DNA from: Bin5 sp963662575
GTDB taxonomy: Bacteria > Chloroflexota > Anaerolineae > Caldilineales > Caldilineaceae
Direction: 5' to 3'
Length of the DNA stretch: 64,000 nt
Assembly (NCBI GenBank): GCA_963662575.1
Contig: OY759723.1
Location: 2,170,001 to 2,234,000 of the forward strand
The notes beneath the pieces were generated by a model. The model was not told the DNA's origin and ran no database searches. It saw only the letters and a list, made by a program, of their open reading frames with translations. Of this stretch, positions 55,820-64,000 are shown in pieces; position 1 is the stretch's first letter, and each line of letters starts with the position of its first letter. Made by a program: the position numbers and the translations under genes.

Positions 55820-56923
55820 ATGTATCGCAAAGTCGTCGTAAAGTTGGGCACAGGTGTACTGACCAAAGGCACCCGTTTCCTCAACCAACCGCAGATGGTG
55901 GAACTGACCCGTCAGGTAGCGTCGCTCCATCATCAGAAAAAGGAATTGATTGTCTGTACCTCCGGGGCACAAGCCGCCGGGCGGGCGCGCCTGCGATTCC
56001 CCGAACTGCCCGATACGCTGTCCAGCCGCCAGATGCTGGCCGCTGTCGGCCAGAGCCGCCTGATGCTCATGTGGGAGAGGTTCTTCGAAATCTATGGCAT
56101 CCATGTCGGGCAGATTCTGCTGACCAGGGCGGACACGGAAAACCGCCAGCGTTTCCTCAACGCCCGCGACACATTCAGTGCCCTGCTCAAGCACCGGATC
56201 GTTCCAGTCGTCAACGAAAACGACGCCGTGGTTGTCGAAGAGATCAAGGTTGGCGACAATGACAATCTCTCGGCGCTGGTGGCCGTGTTAACCGACGCTG
56301 ACCTGCTGCTGATGTTGACCGACCAGGAGGGCCTCTTTACGGCCGACCCGCGCACCGATCCAAGCGCACAGTTGATTCCTGAAGTACAAACGATCGACGA
56401 TTCCCTGCGCGCGCTCGCCGGCAACACACACTCCAGCCTCGGGATTGGCGGAATGAGTACCAAACTACAGGCCGCGGACATCGCCTGCCGGGCTGGCACC
56501 GACGTAGTGATTGCCGACGGCAACGCGCCCGACGTGATCTTGCGCGCAGTTTCCGGTCAGCCCGTGGGAACACGCTTCTCCGCACAGGAAGCGCCCCTGG
56601 AAAATCGCAAACGCTGGATCCTGGCCGGCCCCGCCCCTTCGGGCCGTCTCTTGGTGGATGCCGGCGCGGCCAAAGCCCTGCGCCATCACGGCAACAGCCT
56701 CCTTCCCGTTGGCGTCACTGACGTGGAAGGCGAGTTCGAGCGCGGCGACGCCGTCTTTGTAAAGGAAAAGAACGGGCCGGAACTGGCGCGCGGCATCACC
56801 CGCTACAGCAGCGCTGATCTGAATCGCATTCGCGGCTGCCAGTCGCACGAAATCAGCGAACGACTGGGCTATGGCTATGGGCCGGTGGCGCTCCACCGCA
56901 ATGACATGATCCTATTGGAATAG
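55820..56923 (+). CDS. proB: Glutamate 5-kinase
   Basis: The 367-residue product phosphorylates glutamate in the first step of proline synthesis. The amino-acid kinase domain has VVVKLGTGVLTKG, VCTSGAQAAGR, VPVVNENDAV, VGDNDNLSALVA and GIGGMSTKLQAADIA; a C-terminal PUA domain (GRLLVDAGAAKALRHHGNSLLPVG) follows. I chose ATG 55820 (MYRKVVVKLG); the upstream extension lacks homology. It is 17 bases before proA. The typical SGA(I/V)AAG motif reads SGAQAAG. Confidence 0.95.
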   Translation: MYRKVVVKLGTGVLTKGTRFLNQPQMVELTRQVASLHHQKKELIVCTSGAQAAGRARLRFPELPDTLSSRQMLAAVGQSRLMLMWERFFEIYGIHVGQILLTRADTENRQRFLNARDTFSALLKHRIVPVVNENDAVVVEEIKVGDNDNLSALVAVLTDADLLLMLTDQEGLFTADPRTDPSAQLIPEVQTIDDSLRALAGNTHSSLGIGGMSTKLQAADIACRAGTDVVIADGNAPDVILRAVSGQPVGTRFSAQEAPLENRKRWILAGPAPSGRLLVDAGAAKALRHHGNSLLPVGVTDVEGEFERGDAVFVKEKNGPELARGITRYSSADLNRIRGCQSHEISERLGYGYGPVALHRNDMILLE

Positions 56924-56940
56924 AGGCTGGGAGGATACTT

Positions 56941-58308
56941 ATGACAGTAGCTGTCAAAAAACCAGGCGCACGCGCAGAGAGTTCGCCCCCAAATGATCAG
57001 ACGACCGGGCAACCGTCCCCAAACGAATCTTCTCAGGCTGCCGGTCAGCCGGTTGACCTGGAGGCGATGGGGCAGGCCGCCCGCCAGGCCAGCCGCAAAC
57101 TGGCGGGGCTGTCATCCACGCGCAAAAATGAGGCTCTTCATGCCATTGCCGATGCTCTCGAATCCAGCAGCGCAGAGGTCCTGGCGCAAAACGAACTGGA
57201 CATCGCCGACGGCCGCGCCAACGGTCTCAGCGACGCCCTTCTGGACCGCCTCCAGCTGACGCCGGAACGAATTCGAGGGCTGGCCGACGACACCCGCAAA
57301 GTCGCCGCGCTTCCCGACCCGGTTGGGGCCGAACTGGAAAGCCGCCTGTTGCCCAACGGTCTGCGCCTCAGCCGGCGCCGCATTCCCATCGGCGTCCTCG
57401 GCGTCATCTACGAGGCCCGCCCCAACACCACCATCGATATCGCCGTCCTCAGCCTGAAGACCGGCAACGCCGTCATCCTGCGCGGCGGCAAAGAAACCCT
57501 GCGCAGCAACCTCGCGCTGGTCTCAGTTATTGGCGACGCGTTGAAAGCCCAGGGCCTGCCCGGCGCCGCCATTCAATACATCGGTAACCCGGACAGGGCG
57601 CTTGTTTCCCAGTTCCTGCGCATGGACAACTACGTTGATATGCTCATCCCCAGAGGCGGCAACAGCCTGCACCGCCTCTGCCGCGAACAGAGCACCATTC
57701 CGGTCATCACCGGCGGCATCGGCATCTGCCACTACTACATCGACATCACCGCCGATCAGGAACGCGGCATGGACGTCATCGTCAACGCCCGCACCCAGCG
57801 CCCCTCCGTCTGCAACGCCCTCGATACGCTGCTCGTAAACCGCCAGATCGCGGCCGAGTTTCTGCCCAAGCTGGCGCGGCGCATGGCCGAATGCGGCGTG
57901 GAGATGAGGGCGGCGCCCGACGCCATGCCATTACTCACAGGTCACGGGGCAACAGTCCTCCCCGCAGGGCCGGACGACTGGGACACCGAATGGATGACAC
58001 TGATCCTCGGCGTCAAACTGGTCGACTCGCTCGACGAAGCCGTCGCTCACATTCAAGAGCACAGTCAGGACCACTCCGACGGCATCCTCACCCAGGACTG
58101 GAACAATGCCCAGCGCTTTGTCGATGCCGTCAACTCCTCAGCCGTTTTCGTCAACGCCAGCACCCGCTTCAACGACGGCGGCGAATTTGGCCTCGGCGCC
58201 GAGGTCGCCATCAGCACGCAGAAACTCCACGCGCGCGGACCAATGGGGCTGGAGGAATTGACCACCTACAAGTGGATTGTGCTGGGCGATATGCAAGTGC
58301 GGGAGTAA
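56941..58308 (+). CDS. proA: Glutamate-5-semialdehyde dehydrogenase (gamma-glutamyl phosphate reductase)
   Basis: The 455-residue product reduces gamma-glutamyl phosphate with NADPH. ALDH-fold motifs are IPIGVLGVIYEARPNTTIDI, NAVILRGGKETLRSN, the catalytic Cys in RPSVCNALDTLL and FNDGGEFGLGAEVAIST. The first 35 residues are a polar Ser/Pro/Gln extension before the conserved helix (MGQAARQASRKLAGL). The ATG at 56941 follows GGGAGG. With proB it forms the proline operon; proC is not in the window. Confidence 0.96.
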   Translation: MTVAVKKPGARAESSPPNDQTTGQPSPNESSQAAGQPVDLEAMGQAARQASRKLAGLSSTRKNEALHAIADALESSSAEVLAQNELDIADGRANGLSDALLDRLQLTPERIRGLADDTRKVAALPDPVGAELESRLLPNGLRLSRRRIPIGVLGVIYEARPNTTIDIAVLSLKTGNAVILRGGKETLRSNLALVSVIGDALKAQGLPGAAIQYIGNPDRALVSQFLRMDNYVDMLIPRGGNSLHRLCREQSTIPVITGGIGICHYYIDITADQERGMDVIVNARTQRPSVCNALDTLLVNRQIAAEFLPKLARRMAECGVEMRAAPDAMPLLTGHGATVLPAGPDDWDTEWMTLILGVKLVDSLDEAVAHIQEHSQDHSDGILTQDWNNAQRFVDAVNSSAVFVNASTRFNDGGEFGLGAEVAISTQKLHARGPMGLEELTTYKWIVLGDMQVRE

Positions 58309-58329
58309 CTCTCAGGCGATCATTCATTC

Positions 58330-58353
58330 GACCGGGGCCGCGCGGCCCCGGTC
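58330..58353. terminator. Hairpin between convergent proA and FGGY kinase genes
   Basis: GACCGGGGCC (58330-58339), loop GCGC, GGCCCCGGTC (58344-58353) is perfect. Only short T-runs follow on either strand, so it may work for both genes but is not a textbook terminator. Confidence 0.6.
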
Positions 58354-58360
58354 TTACTTG

Positions 58361-59803
58361 CTACGGTTCGACCTTGTCCGCGTAGTCTAGCAGCGCAGCC
58401 GCGGCCGTCTCCAGATCCCCGAAGATACCCAAGCCGACTGACGCCGCCACCGCCGCGCCCACCGCCGCCTCTTCCGTATGGCTTGGAATCAGCAGCGGCT
58501 TCCCGAAACGACGCGCCAATATCCTGGCCAGCAACTGGTTCTGGCGGACCCCGTTACCCGCGCCCACTAGCAGCGACGGCCTTCCCACCACCGGCTTCAT
58601 CTGCTCGAAGAAGGTGAAAAAGCCTTCCGCCATACCCTCCAGCAACGCGCGCGCAAAGTGGGCGGGTGTGAAGTTGTCCGGTGAAAGCCCGCTGAACGAA
58701 GCGCGCAGCCCCGGGTCGGTGCGGCTACCAGTGAAAAAGGGTTCACAGCGCAGCCCGTCGCAGCCGGCGGGGACCGTCGCCGCCAGCTCCGTCATTCGTT
58801 CGTAGAGGTCGGCTGGCATATCCGTTCCCAGAAGTTGGACGCCAACCTGCTGGAAGAAGCGCTGCAAATATGCATATGTACGTCCCCCAAACAGCCCTCC
58901 CCCGATCAGCAAATACTGTCCACCGGGAAAAGGTCGGTTTTCCAGGCCCGGAATGAAATGAAAACTGTCTGTGCGGGCCGAGATCTGGCCCCCCGTTCCT
59001 ACGTTCAGGAGCAGACTGCGAGCCGGCTCCGGCGCACTGCCGATGAAACTGGCCTGATTGTCACCCAGCGCCACCGTAACCGGCGTGCCCGCCGCCAGCC
59101 CGGTGGCTTCTGCCAGCTCGGCGCGCAGACCGCCCACCACATCCCCGGCCCGCCCAACTGGTGGAAAAAGTCGCGCCGTCAGCTTCAGCCGTTCCAGCAG
59201 CGTAGAATCCCAACAGTTTGCGCGGATGTCGAAGATCCCCGAACTGGCCGCCAGCGTCGGTTCACAGACCACCGTCGCGCCCGTAAGGAAAGAGACCACA
59301 GCATCCGGAATGAAGCAGGCCGTAACGGGCGGTTCGGGCAGCGCTTCTTGCAATCCAAGCCAGTAAAGGCTGGGTCCAAGGAATCCAGCCGCCGGCAGGC
59401 AACCGGTATTGCGGAATGCTTCGCGGCCTCCAGCGTCAGAGATGAACCGATCCAGTACCGGCCTGTCTGAACCCGGCAGCGGTTGCTGCACACGCAAATC
59501 TTGCCAGGTAATCGCCGGCGCGGCCGGGCGAGCATCCGGGCCGATCAACGCAACACCGTGCTGCTGGCCGGTCACGCCAATGCCTTGAATCGCGCCGGGG
59601 GCCAGATCTGCCTGCGCCACCAATTCGGCCAGGCACTGCACCGTCAACTCGTACAATCTCGACAGGTCCAGCTCAGCCCGCCCAGGCCCGGGAGAAGAAC
59701 CCGCGCGATTGGCAACTGTCCGGTGCGCCGCCTGGCTGCCGCTCTCCGGGTCCAGCACCACCGCGCTCAATGAAGTCGTGCCTATGTCAAGTCCAATTAG
59801 CAT
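58361..59803 (-). CDS. FGGY-family carbohydrate kinase (xylulokinase-like)
   Basis: The 480-residue product phosphorylates a sugar or polyol. It opens with the ATPase phosphate loop LIGLDIGTTSLSAVVLD and has GIGVTGQQHGVALIG, the GDNQASFIG and LLLNVGTGGQIS blocks, and the FGGY C-terminal region (LVGAGNGVRQNQLLARILARRFGKP in parts). The pattern is nearest to xylulokinase or sedoheptulokinase; the substrate is not certain. ATG 59803 is preferred because AGGTG lies eight bases upstream; a frame with 16 more residues starts without a site. No sugar transporter is adjacent. Confidence 0.88.
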   Translation of the reverse strand: MLIGLDIGTTSLSAVVLDPESGSQAAHRTVANRAGSSPGPGRAELDLSRLYELTVQCLAELVAQADLAPGAIQGIGVTGQQHGVALIGPDARPAAPAITWQDLRVQQPLPGSDRPVLDRFISDAGGREAFRNTGCLPAAGFLGPSLYWLGLQEALPEPPVTACFIPDAVVSFLTGATVVCEPTLAASSGIFDIRANCWDSTLLERLKLTARLFPPVGRAGDVVGGLRAELAEATGLAAGTPVTVALGDNQASFIGSAPEPARSLLLNVGTGGQISARTDSFHFIPGLENRPFPGGQYLLIGGGLFGGRTYAYLQRFFQQVGVQLLGTDMPADLYERMTELAATVPAGCDGLRCEPFFTGSRTDPGLRASFSGLSPDNFTPAHFARALLEGMAEGFFTFFEQMKPVVGRPSLLVGAGNGVRQNQLLARILARRFGKPLLIPSHTEEAAVGAAVAASVGLGIFGDLETAAAALLDYADKVEP

Positions 59804-60121
59804 ATCAATCACCTGTCCGGCAAAGTTGATTCTGGCAGCACCCGTCGCCATAGGTCTGAATCTGTTTAGCTATCTATCAGATTTCCATCTGCTAAATCCC
59901 TGAGAAAGCACAGAGATTGTACCTCAGAACGCCGGCTGGAAGCATTCCAGCACCACTAAGTCAGTATGGAAAGTCCCCCGTCTCTCTGTTACAATAGAGA
60001 CACTCTCTCTGGTGGGGCGCCGCACTTCTTTGCTTTGTACGTAAACAAGCCGGGAACCAGTGACTCCACCTCAACACTTCCATTCTTCCTTCTATTTAAT
60101 GAAACACTAAGCAGGGGAGGC
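59804..60121. other. Divergent intergenic region upstream of PhyH gene 1
   Basis: The 318 bases carry no gene. An extended -10 (TG at 59987-59988, TACAAT at 59990-59995) points toward PhyH gene 1; no good -35 precedes it, which is acceptable for an extended -10 promoter. Confidence 0.45.
59987..59995 (+). promoter_or_regulatory. Candidate extended -10 promoter of PhyH gene 1
   Basis: TGTTACAAT contains the TGn extension and a 5/6 TATAAT match, followed by GAGAC. A transcript would carry a leader of about 120 bases. Confidence 0.35.
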
Positions 60122-60970
60122 ATGATGACAACAACCACCATCGCCCGCGACAAGAGTAAACAGCTGATACAAGACGGCTACTGCGTCTTCGAACAGGTGC
60201 TGTCTCCTGAGATGTTGGCTCGCGTTCGGGCCGCCAGTGACGGCCTGATTGAAGCCCAATCTGCCGAGCACTTCGAGGAGCAGAAATCCACCGGCAGCAT
60301 GATCAGCGTCTATGATGATCCCTTTTTCGCCGAACTGGTAGCCTATCCACCGGCCCTCGACGCGCTGACCTCTCTGGGCTATCCGAAGCCGCGCTGGTCC
60401 TCCGGCTTTGTCATCAGCAAACCCGGTCACTCGCCGCCCCTCTTCTGGCATCAAGACTGGTGGGGATGGAATGATCCGATTAGCTACACGGACATTCCAA
60501 TGCAGCTATTTCTGATGTACTACCTGGTGGATACGCGCATCGAGAACGGCTGCCTGCGGTTAATCGCCGGTTCCCATCTCAAGCGCCATCGCATGCACGA
60601 TGTCGTGCACACAGCCCATACCGATGAGTTGCGGCAGGCGACCGACCCGAACCATCCCGCCTATCAACCGATGTCGGAGGATCAGGCTGTGCCCGTGCGC
60701 GCCGGCGATCTGGTGATCGGTGATTCCAGGATGCTCCACGGCGCCTACGCCAACCAGACCGATGAGCGGCGCACAGTCATCACGATTTGGTACCATCCCA
60801 ATTTTGACATATCACCGCCCCGCGTCCAGGCCAATTTGAGCCGTACACAGACGCGAGTCGTTGACTGGCCGCCGCAGGCGCAAAAACTCGTCCAAAAACT
60901 GGTGCCCACATACGAAGGGGACGAAGAGCCGCTGGAGTGGAACCGTATACCGGGGCCTGAACTGAAGTGA
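60122..60970 (+). CDS. Phytanoyl-CoA dioxygenase (PhyH) family protein 1
   Basis: The 282-residue product is a non-heme Fe(II)/2-oxoglutarate oxygenase. The iron facial triad is visible as HQD in FWHQDWWGWNDP and the distal His in DSRMLHGAYANQ; the 2-oxoglutarate arginine is in ERRTVITIWYHPNF. I chose ATG 60122, after AGGGGAGG; a second ATG follows directly. It is a close paralogue of the gene at 61390 (about three quarters identical by eye). The substrate is unknown; PhyH proteins hydroxylate many small molecules. The downstream ALDH remnant shows it once had its own ALDH partner. Confidence 0.92.
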   Translation: MMTTTTIARDKSKQLIQDGYCVFEQVLSPEMLARVRAASDGLIEAQSAEHFEEQKSTGSMISVYDDPFFAELVAYPPALDALTSLGYPKPRWSSGFVISKPGHSPPLFWHQDWWGWNDPISYTDIPMQLFLMYYLVDTRIENGCLRLIAGSHLKRHRMHDVVHTAHTDELRQATDPNHPAYQPMSEDQAVPVRAGDLVIGDSRMLHGAYANQTDERRTVITIWYHPNFDISPPRVQANLSRTQTRVVDWPPQAQKLVQKLVPTYEGDEEPLEWNRIPGPELK

Positions 60971-61389
60971 AAAACGTGGGCGCAAGTCGCGCAGCGGAAA
61001 TGCATTCAACAAAACAACCATTCTGCTTCGATGCCGGCTACAAGGGAGAAGAGTCGGGAAAATAACACATTTTCGGAAAGTGGGTAGAAAGGTCCCAGAA
61101 CATTGAGGGGTTGCACCCGTTCGAACGGCACCGTCATCGACGCCATTCTCCGCAGGGGACGAAATTTGTCTCGCAGGACGTCGATTAGGGCGGGAGGCCA
61201 TCGCTGAATCAGCCATGTCTCTCTGAGTCGAAGTGGAAGGGGCTCTTGCCCTCATTTGCGATTGAAACACTTTCACGGATGAGGAGCCACAATCGGTTGC
61301 TCCTTCTTTAAGCTAGTCAGAAAACGCGCGATTGCACATCCTCGTTTCCGTTCTTTCAAGTGTTCCATGCTACACTGCGCAGGGAAGGC
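60971..61389. other. Spacer between PhyH paralogues with ALDH relic
   Basis: The first 50 or so bases match the sequence after the stop of PhyH gene 2. The middle (61042 to about 61162) is the decayed ALDH 5' end listed separately. The remainder has no recognised gene. Confidence 0.65.
61042..61162 (+). pseudogene. Decayed 5' remnant of an aldehyde dehydrogenase gene
   Basis: Bases 61066-61122 translate to HIFGKWVERSQNIEGLHPF against HIGGQWVDKSEKIEVLHPF of the intact ALDH at 62328 (13 of 19 identical). One inserted base later the next frame gives NGTVIDAILRRG against DGSVVDTIPRGD. Upstream, GGGAGAA aligns with the ribosome site GGAGAA of the intact gene at equal distance, and the ATG position reads GGA. 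Start codon and frame are lost and the rest is missing, so it cannot be expressed. Confidence 0.85.
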
Positions 61390-62241
61390 ATGAGATTGAC
61401 AAGAGCAACAAACCTCGACGACAAGAGAGACCAACTGTTACGCGATGGCTACTGCGTCTTGGAACAGATCTTGTCACCGGAAATGTTGGAACGCGTGCGC
61501 GTCGCCAGCAACGACCTCATCGCAGCCCAGCCCGCCGAGCACTTCGACAGATACAAGTCCACAGGCAGCATGATAAGTGTCTACAATGACCCCTTTTTTG
61601 CCGAACTCGTGGCCTATCAACCTGCACTCGACGCCCTGGACTCTCTGGGCTTCCCCGATTCTCGCTGGACGTCCGGGTTCGTGATCAGCAAACCTGGCCA
61701 CTCGCCGCCCCTCTTCTGGCACCAGGACTGGTGGGCATGGAATGATCCAGTCAGCTACACGGATCTCCCCCTCCAACTCTTTCTCATGTACTATCTTGTG
61801 GACACCAGTATCGAGAACGGCTGCCTGCGCGTCATCGCCGGCTCCCACCGCAAACGCCATCGTATACATGACTCCGTCCACACCACGCATAACGAGGAGC
61901 TGAGCCGGGCCACCGACCCATCCCATCCCGCCTATCAACCAATGCCCGAAGACAGGGCTGTTCCAGTGCGCGCCGGCGACCTTGTCATCGGCGATGCCAG
62001 GCTCCTCCACGGCTCCTTCCCCAACCGGACGCGAGAACGCCGCACGGTCATCACGCTCTGGTATCATCCCAATTTCGAGATTTCACCGCCCCCCATCCAA
62101 TCCAGCTTGAGCCGTGACCAGACGCAGGTGTCCTCTTGGCCGCCGCAGGCACAGAAACTCGTTCAAAACCTGGTCCCCACTTATGATGGTGATGCAGAGC
62201 CGCTTGAATGGAAACGGGTGCCGGGCCCTGAATTAAAGTGA
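61390..62241 (+). CDS. Phytanoyl-CoA dioxygenase (PhyH) family protein 2
   Basis: The 283-residue paralogue of the product at 60122 keeps all active-site residues: HQD in FWHQDWWAWNDP, the distal His in DARLLHGSFPNR and Arg in ERRTVITLWYHPNF. I chose ATG 61390, preceded by AGGGAAGG; a GTG ten codons upstream extends the frame without homology. Conservation between the paralogues is highest in the core and lowest in the first 15 residues. It lies 86 bases before the ALDH gene and is likely co-transcribed with it. Confidence 0.92.
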   Translation: MRLTRATNLDDKRDQLLRDGYCVLEQILSPEMLERVRVASNDLIAAQPAEHFDRYKSTGSMISVYNDPFFAELVAYQPALDALDSLGFPDSRWTSGFVISKPGHSPPLFWHQDWWAWNDPVSYTDLPLQLFLMYYLVDTSIENGCLRVIAGSHRKRHRIHDSVHTTHNEELSRATDPSHPAYQPMPEDRAVPVRAGDLVIGDARLLHGSFPNRTRERRTVITLWYHPNFEISPPPIQSSLSRDQTQVSSWPPQAQKLVQNLVPTYDGDAEPLEWKRVPGPELK

Positions 62242-62327
62242 AGTTCGCTGGCGCCAATCTCGCAGCGAAAATAGATACAGCAAGCCAACCATTCTGAAAA
62301 GATTCCGACAATAAGGAGAACAATTCG

Positions 62328-63746
62328 ATGAAAATGCACATTGGCGGGCAGTGGGTGGACAAATCAGAAAAGATCGAAGTTCTGCACCCGTTCGACGGCT
62401 CCGTCGTCGACACCATTCCCCGAGGCGACGCGGCCGACGTGGAGCTGGCGCTGGCAACCGCCGAACGCGGCGTCAAAGCAATGGCCAGTCTGACCGGCTA
62501 CGAACGCTATGAAATCCTGCACAAAGCCGCCCACCTGATGGAGGAACGTAACGAAGATCTGGCCCGCACCATCACACTGGAAGAGGGCAAAATCATCGCC
62601 GAAGGCCGCATCGAAGCCTCGCGCGCGGTCGAAATCATCGCCCTCTCCGCCGAAGAGGCCAAGCGCCTCGGCGGCGAAGTCGTCCCCCTTGACGGCGCCC
62701 CCGGCGCGGCCGGCAAGTTCGGCTTTACCGTGCGCGTGCCCTGCGGCGTCATTGTCGGCATCAGCCCCTTCAACTTCCCCCTCCACCTCGTCTGCCACAA
62801 GATCGGTCCCGCCTTGGCCGCCGGCAACGCCATCATTCTCAAGCCGGCCACCGACACACCGCTCTCGGCTCTGAAGCTGGTCGAGATCTTCCTCGAAGCC
62901 GGCACGCCGCCCGAGGCGCTCCAGTGCCTTACCGGCTCCGGCGCCGTCATCGGCGATGCCCTCTGCGCCGATTCACGTGTGCGCAAGATCACTTTCACCG
63001 GCAGCCGCGACATCGGCGAGCACATCTGCCGCACCGCCGGCCTGAAGCGCGTAACCATGGAGCTTGGCTCCAACGCGCCCCTCATCGTTATGCCCGACGC
63101 CGACCCCGAACGCGTAGCGCAGGCCGCCGCGGCCTCCGGTTACTCCAACGCCGGCCAGGTCTGCATCTCCACCCAGCGCGTCGTCACCCACGAAAAAATC
63201 TACGGTGACTTTCTCGACGCCTTCAAGGCGACCGTCGAAAATATCAACACCGGCAACCCTATGGCCGAAGCAACCAAAATGGGCCCGATGATTCGCGAAG
63301 ACGACGCCGTACGCGTTGATCAGTGGGTTGAGGAAGCTGTAAGCGGCGGCGCCGAGCTCGTCCTCGGCGGGGGGCGCGAAGGCCAGATGTACCAGCCGAC
63401 CATCGTCTCCAACGTCAGCCCGGATATGAAGATCTCCTGCGATGAGGTCTTTGGCCCCGTCGTCGGCGTGACCCCTGTCAGCGACATCGACGAGGCCATC
63501 GCCCTTGCCAACGACACCAACTACGGCTTAAGCGCGGCGATCTTCACGCAGAATATCGATTGGGCAATGAGATTTGTGCAGGAGGTCGAGTCTGGCAACC
63601 TGCATGTCAATTGGGGTACACAGTGGCGCGCCGACCTGATGCCCTATGGCGGCCTCAAGGAGAGCGGCATGGGCAAAGAAGGGCCCAAGTACGCCGTCGA
63701 AGAAATGACCGAAACGAAGATGGCGGTCTTCCACATGGGCGGCTGA
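62328..63746 (+). CDS. NAD(P)-dependent aldehyde dehydrogenase
   Basis: The 472-residue product oxidises an aldehyde to an acid. ALDH motifs are the cofactor-binding GVIVGISPFNFPLHLV and ILKPATDTPLSA, FTGSRDIGEHI, the general-base Glu in MELGSNAPLIV, nucleophile Cys279 in GQVCISTQRV, and CDEVFGPVVGV. The pattern fits the lactaldehyde/succinate-semialdehyde type of broad family; the substrate is unknown. A strong AAGGAGAA site precedes the ATG. Position after PhyH gene 2 suggests the dioxygenase makes or precedes an aldehyde that this enzyme oxidises (inference). Confidence 0.93.
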   Translation: MKMHIGGQWVDKSEKIEVLHPFDGSVVDTIPRGDAADVELALATAERGVKAMASLTGYERYEILHKAAHLMEERNEDLARTITLEEGKIIAEGRIEASRAVEIIALSAEEAKRLGGEVVPLDGAPGAAGKFGFTVRVPCGVIVGISPFNFPLHLVCHKIGPALAAGNAIILKPATDTPLSALKLVEIFLEAGTPPEALQCLTGSGAVIGDALCADSRVRKITFTGSRDIGEHICRTAGLKRVTMELGSNAPLIVMPDADPERVAQAAAASGYSNAGQVCISTQRVVTHEKIYGDFLDAFKATVENINTGNPMAEATKMGPMIREDDAVRVDQWVEEAVSGGAELVLGGGREGQMYQPTIVSNVSPDMKISCDEVFGPVVGVTPVSDIDEAIALANDTNYGLSAAIFTQNIDWAMRFVQEVESGNLHVNWGTQWRADLMPYGGLKESGMGKEGPKYAVEEMTETKMAVFHMGG

Positions 63747-63795
63747 TCTAAGTCGCCCGGCAGGCTGCTCAGAGTCCTGACAGCTATCTGAAACG

Positions 63796-63845
63796 GAAGG
63801 CATCGGCGCGGGCGCGTTCCCGTGTCGGTGCCTTCTTTCGTTTTC
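63796..63845 (+). terminator. Terminator after the PhyH-ALDH cluster
   Basis: A 17-bp stem starts GAAGGCA (63796) and closes TGCCTTC (ending 63835) around a 6-base loop. Three positions pair only as G-U in the plus-strand RNA, which favours action on that strand. TTTCGTTTTC follows. It separates convergent genes. Confidence 0.8.
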
Positions 63846-63849
63846 GCCT

Positions 63850-64000
63850 CTAGCCGCTGCTGTGAAAAATCCCCAGTCGGAACTCATGGCCCATTTCCGC
63901 GTCTTCACCGGTCAGCCAGCTCTCCGCCGCGATCTGCGTTGTACACGGACCAAATGAGCAAACAGTCAACCGCCGCTCGCATGACTCGCGGCGCAGCCTG
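63850..64000 (-). CDS. 3' end of an unidentified gene leaving the window
   Basis: A minus-strand frame is open from the right edge to a TAG at 63850-63852, giving 49 residues ending EFRLGIFHSSG. Its position is consistent with a convergent gene, since a terminator separates it from ALDH. Residues include CSFGPCTTQIAAESW and a polar GEDAEMGHE stretch. I do not recognise a family, and such a short open frame could be chance. Confidence 0.45.
   Translation of the reverse strand, partial: RLRRESCERRLTVCSFGPCTTQIAAESWLTGEDAEMGHEFRLGIFHSSG

Overview
The window looks like a chromosomal segment of a Chloroflexota bacterium, probably of the Caldilineaceae kind. This is inference from content: large secreted proteins built on one fibronectin-like module, TolB-type propellers, an F-type ATP synthase operon in classical order, phytanoyl-CoA dioxygenase paralogues, GC-rich codons and frequent TTG/GTG starts. 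No phage, plasmid, CRISPR or rRNA/tRNA gene was seen.

Layout. 1-16.1 kb: a surface/secreted protein island with three very large genes (a 5'-truncated serine protease, a 2347-residue leucine-rich repeat protein and a triple TolB-propeller protein) that share ten copies of one Fn3-like module; pheS sits between the last two. 16.1-23 kb: minus-strand metabolic genes (HpcH/HpaI aldolase, SLC12-type transporter overlapping a YcaQ-like protein, M20 peptidase). 23-28.6 kb: MoxR ATPase plus VWA protein, M14 carboxypeptidase, branched-chain aminotransferase. 28.6-35 kb: a minus-strand run with a solute-binding protein, a glycosidase-like protein, a coiled-coil protein, coaD, a HAD phosphatase, hemW and an FHA/winged-helix regulator divergent from a Ser/Thr kinase. 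36.8-43.8 kb: atpBEFHAGDC, closed by a strong terminator. 43.9-51.3 kb: a DHDPS-family gene convergent with an operon of homocysteine methyltransferase, solute-binding lipoprotein, Asp-box protein and two Dpp/Opp permeases. 51.6-54.8 kb: a three-module envelope glycosidase-like protein. 55.8-59.8 kb: proBA and an FGGY kinase. 60.1-64 kb: two PhyH genes, an aldehyde dehydrogenase and the 3' end of a gene that leaves the window.

The main discoveries are structural. (1) A 281/282-bp non-coding element with terminal inverted repeats occurs at 2283 and 16401. The second copy interrupts a decayed duplicate of the pheS leader and 5' end, and removing the element plus one CTAG restores an ungapped alignment with the intact pheS, so the target-site duplication can be read directly. 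(2) The spacer between the two PhyH genes holds a decayed aldehyde dehydrogenase 5' end, so the locus is a tandem PhyH-ALDH duplication. (3) atpA carries a -1 frameshift and the DHDPS-family gene carries an in-frame TGA. (4) The LRR gene contains an internal duplication of about 2.2 kb at a constant 2277-nt offset. (5) A second intergenic repeat family has two long and two short copies. (6) A CACTGCAGTT word sits directly upstream of the ribosome binding sites of atpE, atpF and atpG.
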